From positions 496,001-560,000 of the forward strand of contig JADJQX010000001.1 in NCBI GenBank assembly GCA_016712525.1: DNA of 64,000 nucleotides, written 5' to 3'. Shown piece after piece: positions 52,820 through 61,190 of the stretch (the first letter of the stretch is position 1; each line of letters starts with the position of its first letter). A program made the position numbers and the translations under genes. This DNA comes from Myxococcales bacterium (GTDB lineage: Bacteria; Myxococcota_A; Polyangia; Polyangiales; Polyangiaceae). The notes beneath the pieces were generated by a model, which made no database searches, was not told the origin of the DNA, and saw nothing but the letters and a program-made list of their open reading frames with translations.

Positions 52820-53709
52820 TCAGATCGCCCAGCCCATGCCGGCGACGAACGTGGGGAGCTCACGCTGACCGCCGGCGAGGGCCTGGACGGCCGGGAAAAA
52901 CACGCCCGCCGTGAGCTGGAGGTCCATGGTCGGCCTCACCACGAGCTCGGGCGCGAGATAGCCCGCGAAGCCACCCGAGATGCCATCGCCGCGGCCGTCG
53001 GCCCCGGCGCCCTCGAGCTCGGCCCGCGCCGTCACGCCGAGGCGCACGGCGAATCGGGGTGCGGCTGGAACTGCCCTGTCGTCGAGAGCGAGAGCGTCGC
53101 GCCGCGGTGGGGTGCGGCGCGCACGGGAACGGGTACACGCACTCGGGGGGCGAAGGTGAGCGAGAAGCGCCCCGAGACGAGCCTCGAGGACACGATGACC
53201 TCGGGCACGACCGAGTTGCATCCCGGCTGGAGCATCGAGGGCAAGAATTCCCCACGATCGTCGCGCGCGACGGGGGCCGTGGGCAGGCCGAGCCCCGCCG
53301 TGAGCACGAACGCTCGGCCGCGACCCTGGTCGGGCTCGAAGCCGATGTCGGTCGACACGTGAAGGTCTCCAGGCACACCGCGCAGATCTCCCGCGGTGTC
53401 GGGCCCGGAGAGGGACCTCGCGAGCACGGGCATCGCGAGGCGGAGGCGGAGGGAGTCTTTGGGTGCAACATACACACTCCCCTCCGTCCGCCACTCGGAG
53501 AGCCGGGTCGTGTCGCCCAGCCGGAGGCCACCGCCGCGAACGTCGACCGCCGCTCCCATGGTGCCGCTCGCCGCGCGCTCGGCCTCTTTGGGCGCCATGG
53601 AGGCGTCCCCCGCGGCGCAGACGCCGCAGGCCGAGGAGGCTTTGGGGGTGAGCACGACGAGAGACACGAGGCACGCGGCCGAAGCCGCCGCGAAGAGGCG
53701 CATGCCCAT
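52820..53709 (-). pseudogene. Secreted strand-rich protein interrupted by a -1 frameshift
   Basis: The first 200 or so codons (from 53709) encode a signal peptide (LFAAASAACLVSLVVL...SSACGVC) and a strand-rich exported protein, reading to RGATLSLSTTGQFQPHP and then out of frame to a stop at 53032. The continuation RFAVRLGVTARAELEGAGA... ending FVAGMGWAI is in another frame and stops at 52820. Adding one C to the CCCC tract (53056-53059, GGGG on the plus strand) restores a single protein of about 296 residues. Either a real mutation or a homopolymer sequencing error; the frames on both sides keep good codon use. Confidence 0.7.
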
Positions 53710-53769
53710 TCGTGGAGGTAGGCCCCGACCGTTATGACCGGGGCGACCGATTCGTTCGATTTCCCGCGC

Positions 53770-54612
53770 TCAGGAGCGGGCGCGGGCGAAGGCCGGGCTC
53801 GGCTCGGTGCCCCGAGAGAGCACGAGCGCCGGGGTCATCGCGCGGCCGAAGAGCGCGCGCAGGCCCGCGAAGACCGCGACGCCGACGACGGGAGCACACG
53901 TGTAGAACACATGCATCGTGCGCGTGCCGTGCGCGAGATCGAAGGCGAGGGCCGTGCGGCTCGGGTGGCCGACCTCGTGGATGCCGAGCACGACGTACCC
54001 GAGGTACTCGACCGCCGCGAGCGCGACGAGGTACCCGAGCGCGGTCAGCCCGAGCGCCTTCGCGGGCGAGCCGAGGCGCGCCTCGAGCGACGAGAACACG
54101 AGACCTACCGCGACGAGCGCGAGGGTCCAAAGGAGGAACGCCCACCAGCAAATGCCCGGCGAGTTGAAGAAGGGGCGGCTGTACGAGTAGCCGTAGTTGC
54201 CCACCCACTCGAAGGCCACGGCGACCGCGCCGAGCGGGACGGCCGCGGCTCGGACGAGGCCCTCGCGCGAAGGGCCGCGGAGGCGCTCCCCACGACGGAC
54301 GAGCGCGGTCGTGACCCAGGCGCCGGCCATGCCGACCAGGATGTCGGTGCCTTGGTCTTTCAAGGTCTCGGGGCGGAAGGCGTGGAACGCGACGTAGATG
54401 AAGGCGAGCTCGAGCAGCTCGTACGCGACGAGGAGGGAGACGAGCCACGTCCACGGGCGCCGCACGTGGAGGGCGCGGAGGACGAGCATCACCAAGAACC
54501 CCGAGTAGAGGTGCGCGAGCGACCACAGATCGAAGAAGAAGAACGGGCCCTCGAAGAGCTTCGTGTAGAGCCACCCCGTGTGCGACAAGATGCTATTGCC
54601 GGCTTCGTTCAT
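53770..54612 (-). CDS. Polytopic membrane protein, unrecognised
   Basis: A 280-residue membrane protein with about seven hydrophobic segments and a hydrophilic Arg-rich tail, starting at an ATG that overlaps the preceding gene's stop by four bases (ATGA). Notable parts are LYTKLFEGPFFFFDLWSLAH, PETLKDQGTDILVGMAGAW and NYGYSYSRPFFNSPG. A longer frame running through from 55092 is an artefact of the frameshift upstream. Function unknown; it is probably an operon partner of the next gene upstream. Confidence 0.75.
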   Translation of the reverse strand: MNEAGNSILSHTGWLYTKLFEGPFFFFDLWSLAHLYSGFLVMLVLRALHVRRPWTWLVSLLVAYELLELAFIYVAFHAFRPETLKDQGTDILVGMAGAWVTTALVRRGERLRGPSREGLVRAAAVPLGAVAVAFEWVGNYGYSYSRPFFNSPGICWWAFLLWTLALVAVGLVFSSLEARLGSPAKALGLTALGYLVALAAVEYLGYVVLGIHEVGHPSRTALAFDLAHGTRTMHVFYTCAPVVGVAVFAGLRALFGRAMTPALVLSRGTEPSPAFARARS

Positions 54613-55092
54613 GGCGATCTCCGTAGGGCGCGCCGCGCACGACCGAGGGCCGCGAAGGCCGAGGCGAGCGTGAGGGTGACGACCACGTGGGCCGCGAGCG
54701 CGTAGGCGAACCCGACCCCGAACAAGGTGAGCGTCGCCAGGATCATGAGCGCCGTGGCCACGCATAGGGCCCACGCGAAGGCGCGGAGGCGCGCGCTCCG
54801 ACTCGGGGCTCTCGTCCCGGTCGCGCGAGAACGCCGTGGCGAAGAGGCCCACGAGCACGAGCACCGTGGCCAGCTCGAGCGCGACGTTCTTCTCGATGAA
54901 GGTGAAGGCCTTCGACTCGAAGTAGCGCGCGTGCAGCGCGAACACACGAACCTCGAGGAATTTCGGGCGAAAGCCGCGCGCGAGCACCGCGTACCCGAGG
55001 GCCGCCCCCGCCGCGGCGAGCGCGAGGCCCACGGGCCGCCCTTGGCTCGGCAGCCAGGGGAACACGGGAGGAGCTCCGGCGTCGCTCGCCAT
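54609..55092 (-). pseudogene. Small membrane protein interrupted by a frameshift
   Basis: Reads from 55092 as PVGLALAAAGAALGYAVL, then ...FIEKNVALELATVLVLVGLFATAF with about 95 good codons, then loses its frame in a CG-dinucleotide run (about 54790-54796). The continuation LRAFAWALCVATALMILATLTLFGVGFAYAL is in another frame and stops at 54609, overlapping the next ATG by four bases. Restoring one CG pair gives about 160 residues with four hydrophobic segments. Mutation or sequencing error; the clean ATGA junction argues that the gene was recently intact. Confidence 0.68.
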
Positions 55093-55094
55093 GG

Positions 55095-55772
55095 TCAGTT
55101 CTTCGAGAGGACGTAGGAGCTCATGGTGCTGCCGTCGTCGGCCACGGCCTCGACGTGCACGATCCCGAATTTGTGATTCGCGCGAATGACGATCTTCTTG
55201 ATGCCGGGGATGCGCGAGTCTTGTTCGATGGTCATGGTCTTGATGTCGAAGAAGCCATAGGGGAAGTCGTCCTTATCGGACTTGGCCACGATCGTCCGCG
55301 TGATGACGGTGCCGTCGCTCTTCGAGATTTTGTAGGTGTCACCCACGTTGCCGGCGTACTTCACCACCGTGTGGGGTTTGCCGTCTTTGTTGAAGAAGTC
55401 TTGGACGCCCTCGGTCGTGACACGGAATTTCACCTCGGTGTCGATCGTGCCGTCGGGCTTTTTGGCGGAGCTCGGGATGAGCGCGGCGAACTTGGCGATA
55501 CGCGGGTCCTTCGTCGGGTCGGCCGTGACCTTCGCCGTGACGAGGCCACCCTCGTTCTTGGTGATGGTCATGCGCGCGCCGATGTCGACGTTGTCGGCGC
55601 CGAGCTTCACCGTGCCGAGCGAGATGACGTTGCCCACCTGAGCCTGGGGCACGTTCGTGTCGCCCGCGAGGGTGTCGAGCGGGATGTCCTCCGTGGTGCT
55701 GCTCGAGCACGAGAGCCCCGCGAGGGTGACCATGACGACGAGCGAGCCTGCCGCGAGCCAACGTGACTTCAT
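55095..55772 (-). CDS. Lipoprotein, unrecognised
   Basis: A 225-residue lipoprotein: signal peptide with lipobox AGLSC (Cys22) after LVVMVTL. The mature part is rich in short beta stretches (NVISLGTVKLGADNVDIGARM, VKYAGNVGDTYKISKSDGTVI). A very strong ribosome site (CCAGGAGG) precedes the ATG at 55772. No family recognised. Confidence 0.8.
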   Translation of the reverse strand: MKSRWLAAGSLVVMVTLAGLSCSSSTTEDIPLDTLAGDTNVPQAQVGNVISLGTVKLGADNVDIGARMTITKNEGGLVTAKVTADPTKDPRIAKFAALIPSSAKKPDGTIDTEVKFRVTTEGVQDFFNKDGKPHTVVKYAGNVGDTYKISKSDGTVITRTIVAKSDKDDFPYGFFDIKTMTIEQDSRIPGIKKIVIRANHKFGIVHVEAVADDGSTMSSYVLSKN

Positions 55773-55881
55773 GACGTGGACCTCCTGGTTTCGCAGGTAG
55801 CAGGCCACGTGCCACGCGAAGCGACAGGGGTTTCCCCTGGCGCACCGCGTGGCGGGGTGCAGGGCGTGCGCGGGGCGCGCA

Positions 55882-55905
55882 AAACGAGCCAGGATTGGCT
55901 CGTTT
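55882..55905 (-). terminator. Intrinsic terminator upstream of the lipoprotein gene
   Basis: A perfect 10-bp inverted repeat (AAACGAGCCA / TGGCTCGTTT, 4-nt loop). Read on the minus strand the stem ends in TTTT, the form of a Rho-independent terminator. It lies about 320 nt after the pfaD stop and 110 nt before the lipoprotein ATG, so it would separate the two units. Confidence 0.6.
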
Positions 55906-56191
55906 GCGCGGCGCGTGTGGGGCGGCGCGGGCGGAGGCCTCTGGCCGGAGCTCGCGCCGCACCTTCGCGGGTGACGGGGTGGGGTGACGGGGGGGGGGCG
56001 GCGCGGGCGGAGGCCTCTGGCCGGAGCTCGCGGCGCACCTTCGCGGGTGACGGGGGGCCTCCCCCTGGCCGCTCGGAGGCTCCGCGCGCGGGGGTGGCGC
56101 GACGGGGCGCGGGGGCGCGGGGCCGAGAACGGCCTTTGGGGGAGGCGCGGGCGCGCAGGCCGAAGGCCGAGCACCCGCGGGTGGGGGCATC

Positions 56192-56225
<34 letters not shown>

Positions 56226-56227
56226 GG

Positions 56228-57847
56228 TTACACGCGGAGCTTGCGGGGGCGGTAGGCGGACGCGGCGTTCGCGGGGAGGGCCACGCCGTAGCCGCGGAGC
56301 TGGGTGGCGCGGGCGGCGACCACGGCTCCCTCGAGGAGGTTCAGCGCGATCTGCACGGTGGTGCGCTCGGCGGGGTCTTCGAGGAAGGTGCCCTTGACCC
56401 ACGCGTTGAAGGCGCCCATCGCCGGGCCACACCAGATTTGGTAATCGCCTTTGCGGGTGGGCTCGCCCTCGATGGCCCAGCGGCTCGACTTACCCAAGTA
56501 CCAGCGGAAGACGAGGGCCATCTTGTGCTTGGGATCGCTCTCGGCCATGACGACCTGCGAGGGATCGCGGTGCTCCCAGAAGGCGCGCGTCTCGGCCCAG
56601 ACTTGGTCGATCGGGGCGCCGAGGAGGCGTTTTTCGACCTTGTCGCGGACGTCGCTCGGGAGAGACTCGAGGCTGTCGTACGAGCGGTAGATCTCGTAGA
56701 GACCATTCGCGCGATTGGGGAACATGGTGCCGCGCTTCAGCACTTGGAGCTTCACGCCGAGCTCGAACATGTCGGCCGCGGCGGCCATGGCCACGTCGGC
56801 GATTTGGGCCTCGGCCAGCATGGCCTTGCCGACGTCGGAGAGGCCGGCCTCGATGGCGCCCTGGTTGACGGTGCCCGTGACCACGTAGGCGGCGCCGAGC
56901 GCGAAGGCCGCGGCGACGGCGGTGGGGGTGCCGAGGCCACCGGCCGCGCCGATGCGGATCGTCTCGGTGTAGCCGTACTTCGCGGTGAGCTCGTCGCGGA
57001 GGCCTGCGATGAGCGGGAAGAGCGCGACCAAGGTCTGGTTGTCGGTGTGGCCGCCCGAGTCGCCTTCGACGGTGATGTCGCACGCGACGGGGATGCGCGC
57101 GGCGAGCTCGGCCTCGGCGTGGGTGAGGCGGCCTTGTTCGACGAGCTCGCGGAGCATCTCGGCGGGAGGCGGCGACATGAAGGGCGCGGCCACCTCGGGG
57201 CGCGATATCTTCGCGAAAACATGGTGCTTTCGGCGCACGTTGCCGTACTCGTCGAGCGTGAGGCCGGCGGCCGCGATGCGCACGACGGAGGGCTGGAGCG
57301 CCATGAAGGCCGACGCCGAGACGCGCTTCACGTTGCGGGCGACGAGCATGTCGGCGACGCGCTCTTCGAGGTCGGGCTCGGCCGGCGAGTGGATGAGGTT
57401 CACGCCCCACGCGGGGCCCTCGGTGCCGAGCTCCGCCTCGAGCTCGTCGAGGGCGCGCTCGACGCGCTCGTACGAGAGGCCCGCCGCGCCGAAGAACCCG
57501 AGCATGCCGGCGTGGGCCATCGCCACGACCATGGCCACGGTCGCGATGCCGTTCGCCATCTCGCCGGCGACGTACGGGAAGCGGACGCCGTGCGCCTCGT
57601 TGAACGAGCGGTCGCCGAGCCACTCGGGGTACGAGGGCGGCAGCGTGGCGAGGAGCGGGTAGTCGCCCTGGGCGAGCTCCGAGGCGGGCAGGATCTCTCC
57701 GCCCACCGCGAGGCCGACGCGGCTCGTGCTCGGGTCGAACACGACGTGGAGGGGCTCGCGGACGCGAGGCAGCGCGTGCACGAGCTCATCGGGAGAGAAG
57801 ACGGGCAACGGACCGGGACGGTAGGTTCCGACGGCAGGGAGAGACAT
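56228..57847 (-). CDS. pfaD: PfaD-type trans enoyl reductase
   Basis: A 539-residue FMN-dependent TIM-barrel reductase of the PfaD/2-nitropropane-dioxygenase type. Signatures include FPYVAGEMANGIATVAMVVAMA, GVNLIHSPAEPDLEE, the ITVEGDSGGHTDNQTLVALFP stretch and RIGAAGGLGTPTAVAAAF (flavin phosphate loop). It acts in trans on polyunsaturated fatty acid synthases or trans-AT polyketide synthases. No pfaA/B/C or PKS gene is in the window, so it is an orphan here or its partners lie elsewhere. Confidence 0.93.
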   Translation of the reverse strand: MSLPAVGTYRPGPLPVFSPDELVHALPRVREPLHVVFDPSTSRVGLAVGGEILPASELAQGDYPLLATLPPSYPEWLGDRSFNEAHGVRFPYVAGEMANGIATVAMVVAMAHAGMLGFFGAAGLSYERVERALDELEAELGTEGPAWGVNLIHSPAEPDLEERVADMLVARNVKRVSASAFMALQPSVVRIAAAGLTLDEYGNVRRKHHVFAKISRPEVAAPFMSPPPAEMLRELVEQGRLTHAEAELAARIPVACDITVEGDSGGHTDNQTLVALFPLIAGLRDELTAKYGYTETIRIGAAGGLGTPTAVAAAFALGAAYVVTGTVNQGAIEAGLSDVGKAMLAEAQIADVAMAAAADMFELGVKLQVLKRGTMFPNRANGLYEIYRSYDSLESLPSDVRDKVEKRLLGAPIDQVWAETRAFWEHRDPSQVVMAESDPKHKMALVFRWYLGKSSRWAIEGEPTRKGDYQIWCGPAMGAFNAWVKGTFLEDPAERTTVQIALNLLEGAVVAARATQLRGYGVALPANAASAYRPRKLRV

Positions 57848-57959
57848 CGCGCCCCGGGTAGCACAGCTTGGGGGCGGGAGGTGTCAGGGAGACGTCAGGC
57901 GAGGCCGTTTTTCGCGGCGCGGCGTGCGCGAGGCGTGAGGCGGCTGCTATGCTCGGGCC

Positions 57960-58826
57960 ATGGGACTTCGGCAGTGCGAGGGGTGCGAGCGACACGTGCG
58001 TGAAGGTGACACGGGGTGCCCGTTCTGCGGGGCAGAGGGCCGCGCGCTGGTGCCGGCGCCGCGCTCCACGGGGTCGCGTAAGGCGTGGGTCGGGGCGCAG
58101 GTGGCCGTGGCCGTCACGATCTCGGCCTGCTCGGTGTCGGCGGTGCCGGTGTATGGTGCACCCTTCGACCCGGACGATGTCTTCCCGGACGCTGGCCCGC
58201 GAGACTCGGGGAAAGACGTCGAGACCGACGGCCCGCTCGGCCCCGCGCCCTCGTGTTTCTCGAACCTCGGCGAGCGTGTGCGCGGCACCGAGCCCACGGC
58301 TCACCGCGGCGTGTGCACCCCGGAGGACGTGACCACCGCGGAGCGTGCGTGCGTGGCCGCCGCCCACACGGGCAGCGCCTGCACCGACTTTGCCGCCGCT
58401 CGCCCCGACTGCGCGCGTTGCATCTTCGGGCCTCCCGCGACCGAGGTGCCTGCGGCTTCGCCCATCGGGGCGCTCGTTCCTTCGGGCCCGACGACGGTCA
58501 TGCCCAACTTGGGGGCGTGTGCGTCGCTCGTGCTCGGAAAACCCGAGTGCGCGGTGCCCATCACCAAGGCGAGCGCGTGCACGGCGGGGAGCTGCGCGGC
58601 GTGCGCCCCTCGCTCGAACGAGAAGGCCAACTGCGAGGCGTACGCGCAGCGCGCGTGTGTGGGCACGATCGAGTCGGCGTGCGAGAAGGCGCTGCTCGAC
58701 GGATTCTCGAAGTGGGGGAGCACGTGCCAAGGCGCCAACGTGGGGGCGTCGTTCGCCAAGGTCGCTTGGTACCTCTGCGGCGACGCGCCGGCCGACGCGG
58801 GCGCGGCAGACGGCGGGGACGACTGA
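57960..58826 (+). CDS. Cys-rich protein with N-terminal zinc ribbon and one TM segment
   Basis: A 288-residue protein: an N-terminal zinc ribbon (C-x-x-C at CEGCERH and CPFCGAEG), a hydrophobic segment AQVAVAVTISACSVSAV (about 46-62), a Pro/Asp linker and a Cys-rich domain (about 95-280) with around 16 cysteines, likely disulfide-bonded. The tail is Asp/Gly-rich (ADGGDD). The mix of a cytoplasmic ribbon and an exported domain suggests a membrane-anchored surface protein. Not recognised. Confidence 0.75.
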   Translation: MGLRQCEGCERHVREGDTGCPFCGAEGRALVPAPRSTGSRKAWVGAQVAVAVTISACSVSAVPVYGAPFDPDDVFPDAGPRDSGKDVETDGPLGPAPSCFSNLGERVRGTEPTAHRGVCTPEDVTTAERACVAAAHTGSACTDFAAARPDCARCIFGPPATEVPAASPIGALVPSGPTTVMPNLGACASLVLGKPECAVPITKASACTAGSCAACAPRSNEKANCEAYAQRACVGTIESACEKALLDGFSKWGSTCQGANVGASFAKVAWYLCGDAPADAGAADGGDD

Positions 58827-58841
58827 CACGCCGGACGGGCG

Positions 58842-59213
58842 ATGATTTGCCCGGGCGCGGCTGTTACGAATTCGGCTGCGGTAGGGCCGGGCGCGGGTAT
58901 GGGCACGGGCGAGAGGATTCCGGCAGCCGCAGAGCCGGGCACGGGCGAGCGCATTTCGGCAGCAGCGGAGCCGGGCACGGGCACGGGCACGGGCACGGGC
59001 ACGGGCACGGGCACGGGCACGGGCAAGAGCAAGCCGGGAACGGGCCGAGCAAGCCGGGAACGGGAGCGGACGAGAGCACTTCGGCTGCCGCAGGGCCGGG
59101 CACGGGCACGGGCACGGGCACGGGCACGGGCGAGCGCAAGCCGGGCACGGACGAGAGCAAGCGGGCACGGGCACGGGCACGGGCACGGGCGAGAGGAGAA
59201 TCGAGCACCGGCG
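58842..59213. repeat. GGGCAC hexanucleotide minisatellite
   Basis: Pure GGGCAC arrays of eight (58973-59020), five (59098-59127) and four (59163-59186) units sit in larger imperfect units built of CGGCAGCCGCAGAGCC, GGGCGAGAGC and AAGCCGGGAA-type segments. All three frames give low-complexity peptides (Gly-Thr, Arg-Ala, Gly-His), and no start with a ribosome site was found, so I treat it as non-coding. It lies between the Cys-rich protein and the nuclease gene. Confidence 0.9.
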
Positions 59214-59834
59214 CTAACCTCGGGCGAGCCACGCTCCGGCGAGGGTGCCGAGCACGAAGGCCGCGAGGACCCATGGCACGACCGGGCGTGGGGGAGCGGC
59301 CCTGATGGGCGCCGATACGACCTTGAGGCGGGACGACTCGGCGTCGACGAGCACGACCCCGTCGACGTCGAAGGCGCACGAATACTCGAGGATTTGCCTG
59401 CGTGTCGCGGCCGTCTCGAGGCGCGGCGCGAACGCACCGGCCTTGGCCTCGGCCACGAAGCGGCGCCCTGCTTTCTCGACCACGAAATCGGCGCGCACGA
59501 GGAACGTCTCCTCGCCCCCGTCGACGTCGAGCGCGTAGCGCGCCGCGAGCTGCCGTTCGACGATGGTGTAGCCGTGAGCCTCGAGGAGACGCTCGGCCAG
59601 CGCCTCCCCGCGGGCGCCACGGGCTCGTGCGAACGCGACGCGCTTCGCGGGGAGGGCGCGGAGCCACCCGAGCCGCGCCGTCTGCACGAGGGCGAACGCG
59701 CCCGCACCGACCGCCACCACGGGGAGCCACGAGTCGAGCGAGGTCACCGCGCGATCGTCGGTGAACGGATGCTCCGGGCCAAGTTTTTGGGCGTGTGGGT
59801 CGGGGCGGCGGGGGCGATCGGAGAAAAACGACAT
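59214..59834 (-). CDS. Membrane-anchored PD-(D/E)XK nuclease-like protein
   Basis: A 206-residue protein with a nuclease-type core between two hydrophobic ends. GARGEALAERLLEAHGYTIVERQ (73-95), Asp116 (RADFVVEK) and Glu129-Ala-Lys131 (RRFVAEAKAG) form the D...ExK arrangement of PD-(D/E)XK endonucleases. Hydrophobic segments are at about 36-50 and 185-202. The ATG at 59834 is my start; 59879 and 59969 would lengthen it. Could be a NERD- or YraN-like protein; no partner methylase or helicase is nearby. Confidence 0.68.
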   Translation of the reverse strand: MSFFSDRPRRPDPHAQKLGPEHPFTDDRAVTSLDSWLPVVAVGAGAFALVQTARLGWLRALPAKRVAFARARGARGEALAERLLEAHGYTIVERQLAARYALDVDGGEETFLVRADFVVEKAGRRFVAEAKAGAFAPRLETAATRRQILEYSCAFDVDGVVLVDAESSRLKVVSAPIRAAPPRPVVPWVLAAFVLGTLAGAWLARG

Positions 59835-60008
59835 CGTCGACGCAACGAGGTGGGGCGCGGCGCCGATAGAGCCGTTCATGAAGCTGACCTGGGTTACGGG
59901 CTTTCGCGCGGTCGGCGACACGAACGGCCTCGTGTGCGATTGAACGCTCCGTACTCCTTCGATGCGCACGCGGGCGTCCTCGTGCGCATCGTTCGAAGGG
60001 TCCTCGCC

Positions 60009-60485
60009 ATGCCTCTCTCCTCACGCTCTCGGTTCTTCCTTGCCGCAATGCTCGTGCTCACGCTCCTCGCCTGGCCGCGGGCGGTGCTGCGACCGGGCAT
60101 CAACGCGCTCCCCGCCTCCTTCGTCGTCGTCGCTGCGGCCGCGTTCGTCTCCATGGCCGTTCGAGCGGGCTATGCCTACGCCGGACGAGCGCCCATCGTA
60201 CCAAGGGCAGTCGGCCTCGACCTGTGCCTCGCCCTGTCGTCGACCATCGCGCTATTCGGCAGTCTGGAGCGCCCCGTGAATGGGAGCGGCAATCGGCCCG
60301 CGAACGCTCTCTTTGGCCCACTCGCCGAGCTCTACGACCCTTGCGAACGCGGTGAGGGACGGCTCGTGCGGAGCGGTGTCGTTCCTCGGTTCGGCTACGT
60401 ATGCGAGCAAGGGTACACGATTCGTATCTGCGCCTCCGCGGGCTGCTCCGGCGATCCTCCGCCGAACCTCGAGGGATCGCCATGA
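60009..60485 (+). CDS. Small membrane protein, unrecognised
   Basis: A 158-residue protein with three hydrophobic segments (about 8-22, 37-52 and 66-84) and a C-terminal part with four cysteines (YDPCERGEG, YVCEQGYTIRICASAGC). Its stop overlaps the next start (ATGA), so the two small membrane proteins form an operon. Function unknown. Confidence 0.7.
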   Translation: MPLSSRSRFFLAAMLVLTLLAWPRAVLRPGINALPASFVVVAAAAFVSMAVRAGYAYAGRAPIVPRAVGLDLCLALSSTIALFGSLERPVNGSGNRPANALFGPLAELYDPCERGEGRLVRSGVVPRFGYVCEQGYTIRICASAGCSGDPPPNLEGSP

Positions 60486-60877
60486 CTCCCCACGAGATCC
60501 GCACGACGAGCCTCGTCTCGCTCGTACCCATCGTCTTCCTGGTCCGCCACACCACCGGCATCGTCGAGTCGAGCCCTCGCGGAGCGATGCTCACGGCGCT
60601 GATCGTCTTGGTGGGCAGCGCCCCCCTCCTTCATCGCCTCGTCGAGCGCTCCAGGGAGAGGGCGACGGCTCGACCCACCGACGATGGCCCGTATCGAACC
60701 GACCCTCTCCAGGAGGCCGCGCCACCCCCGTCGTCGTTCGCTCGCGGCGCCCTCGGTGACGCCCTCTGCGTGGTGCTCGCCCTCGCCGCGTGGGCGGAGC
60801 TTCGTTCCGCCGAGCCGCTTCAGCGCATTCCGATCCCCGATCCCTACGCTCAACGATGCGTCAGCACCCCGTGCTGA
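60482..60877 (+). CDS. Small membrane protein, operon partner of the previous gene
   Basis: A 131-residue protein with two N-terminal hydrophobic stretches (TSLVSLVPIVFLV and AMLTALIVLVGSAPLL) and a third near the C-terminus (DALCVVLALAAWAEL), ending in two cysteines. It starts in ATGA overlap with the upstream gene. No family recognised. Confidence 0.68.
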   Translation: MTPHEIRTTSLVSLVPIVFLVRHTTGIVESSPRGAMLTALIVLVGSAPLLHRLVERSRERATARPTDDGPYRTDPLQEAAPPPSSFARGALGDALCVVLALAAWAELRSAEPLQRIPIPDPYAQRCVSTPC

Positions 60878-61190
60878 TGGGGACATGAACAGCCGATGCT
60901 GCTCGCGCGCGTACCAACGTGAGGGAAGCGCGGGCGCGGCGGGGGTCGGCCGGATGGCGGATGGATCCCACCTCCCCTGGTGGGGACATTTTCGGTGCAG
61001 GGGGCGTGGCGCGCCGAGCGCCTCGCCTCGGCGCGATCCTCCGTAACGACGCCAGAGGCCCGAATTCCGCGGCGTCGCGACGATCGTGAGCGGTTGGTCG
61101 TTCGTGGCATGCGCGTTGCTGTTCGCGGGCCAGCCGCGGGGTGGCCGAAGGTCGGTCGATGGAAACCGCGAGCTCGCTCAGGAGCCCACC
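60878..61190. other. Intergenic region without a supported gene
   Basis: About 310 bp. TGGGGACAT occurs twice (near 60887 and 60982), hinting at an old repeat or insertion remnant, but no inverted ends or open frame support an element. The promoter for the downstream lipoprotein should be in here; the ribosome site is CAGGAGC just before 61191. Confidence 0.4.

Noticed and set aside
53770..55092. A single 440-residue membrane protein
   Set aside because: The middle part of that frame is Arg/Pro-rich shadow sequence. The ATGA junction at 54609-54612 and hydrophobic segments in another frame show two genes with a frameshift in the first.
58842..60485. A 547-residue protein with Gly-Thr and other simple repeats
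   Set aside because: It runs through the minisatellite and over the nuclease gene on the opposite strand; only the part from 60009 has a proper start and membrane-protein composition.
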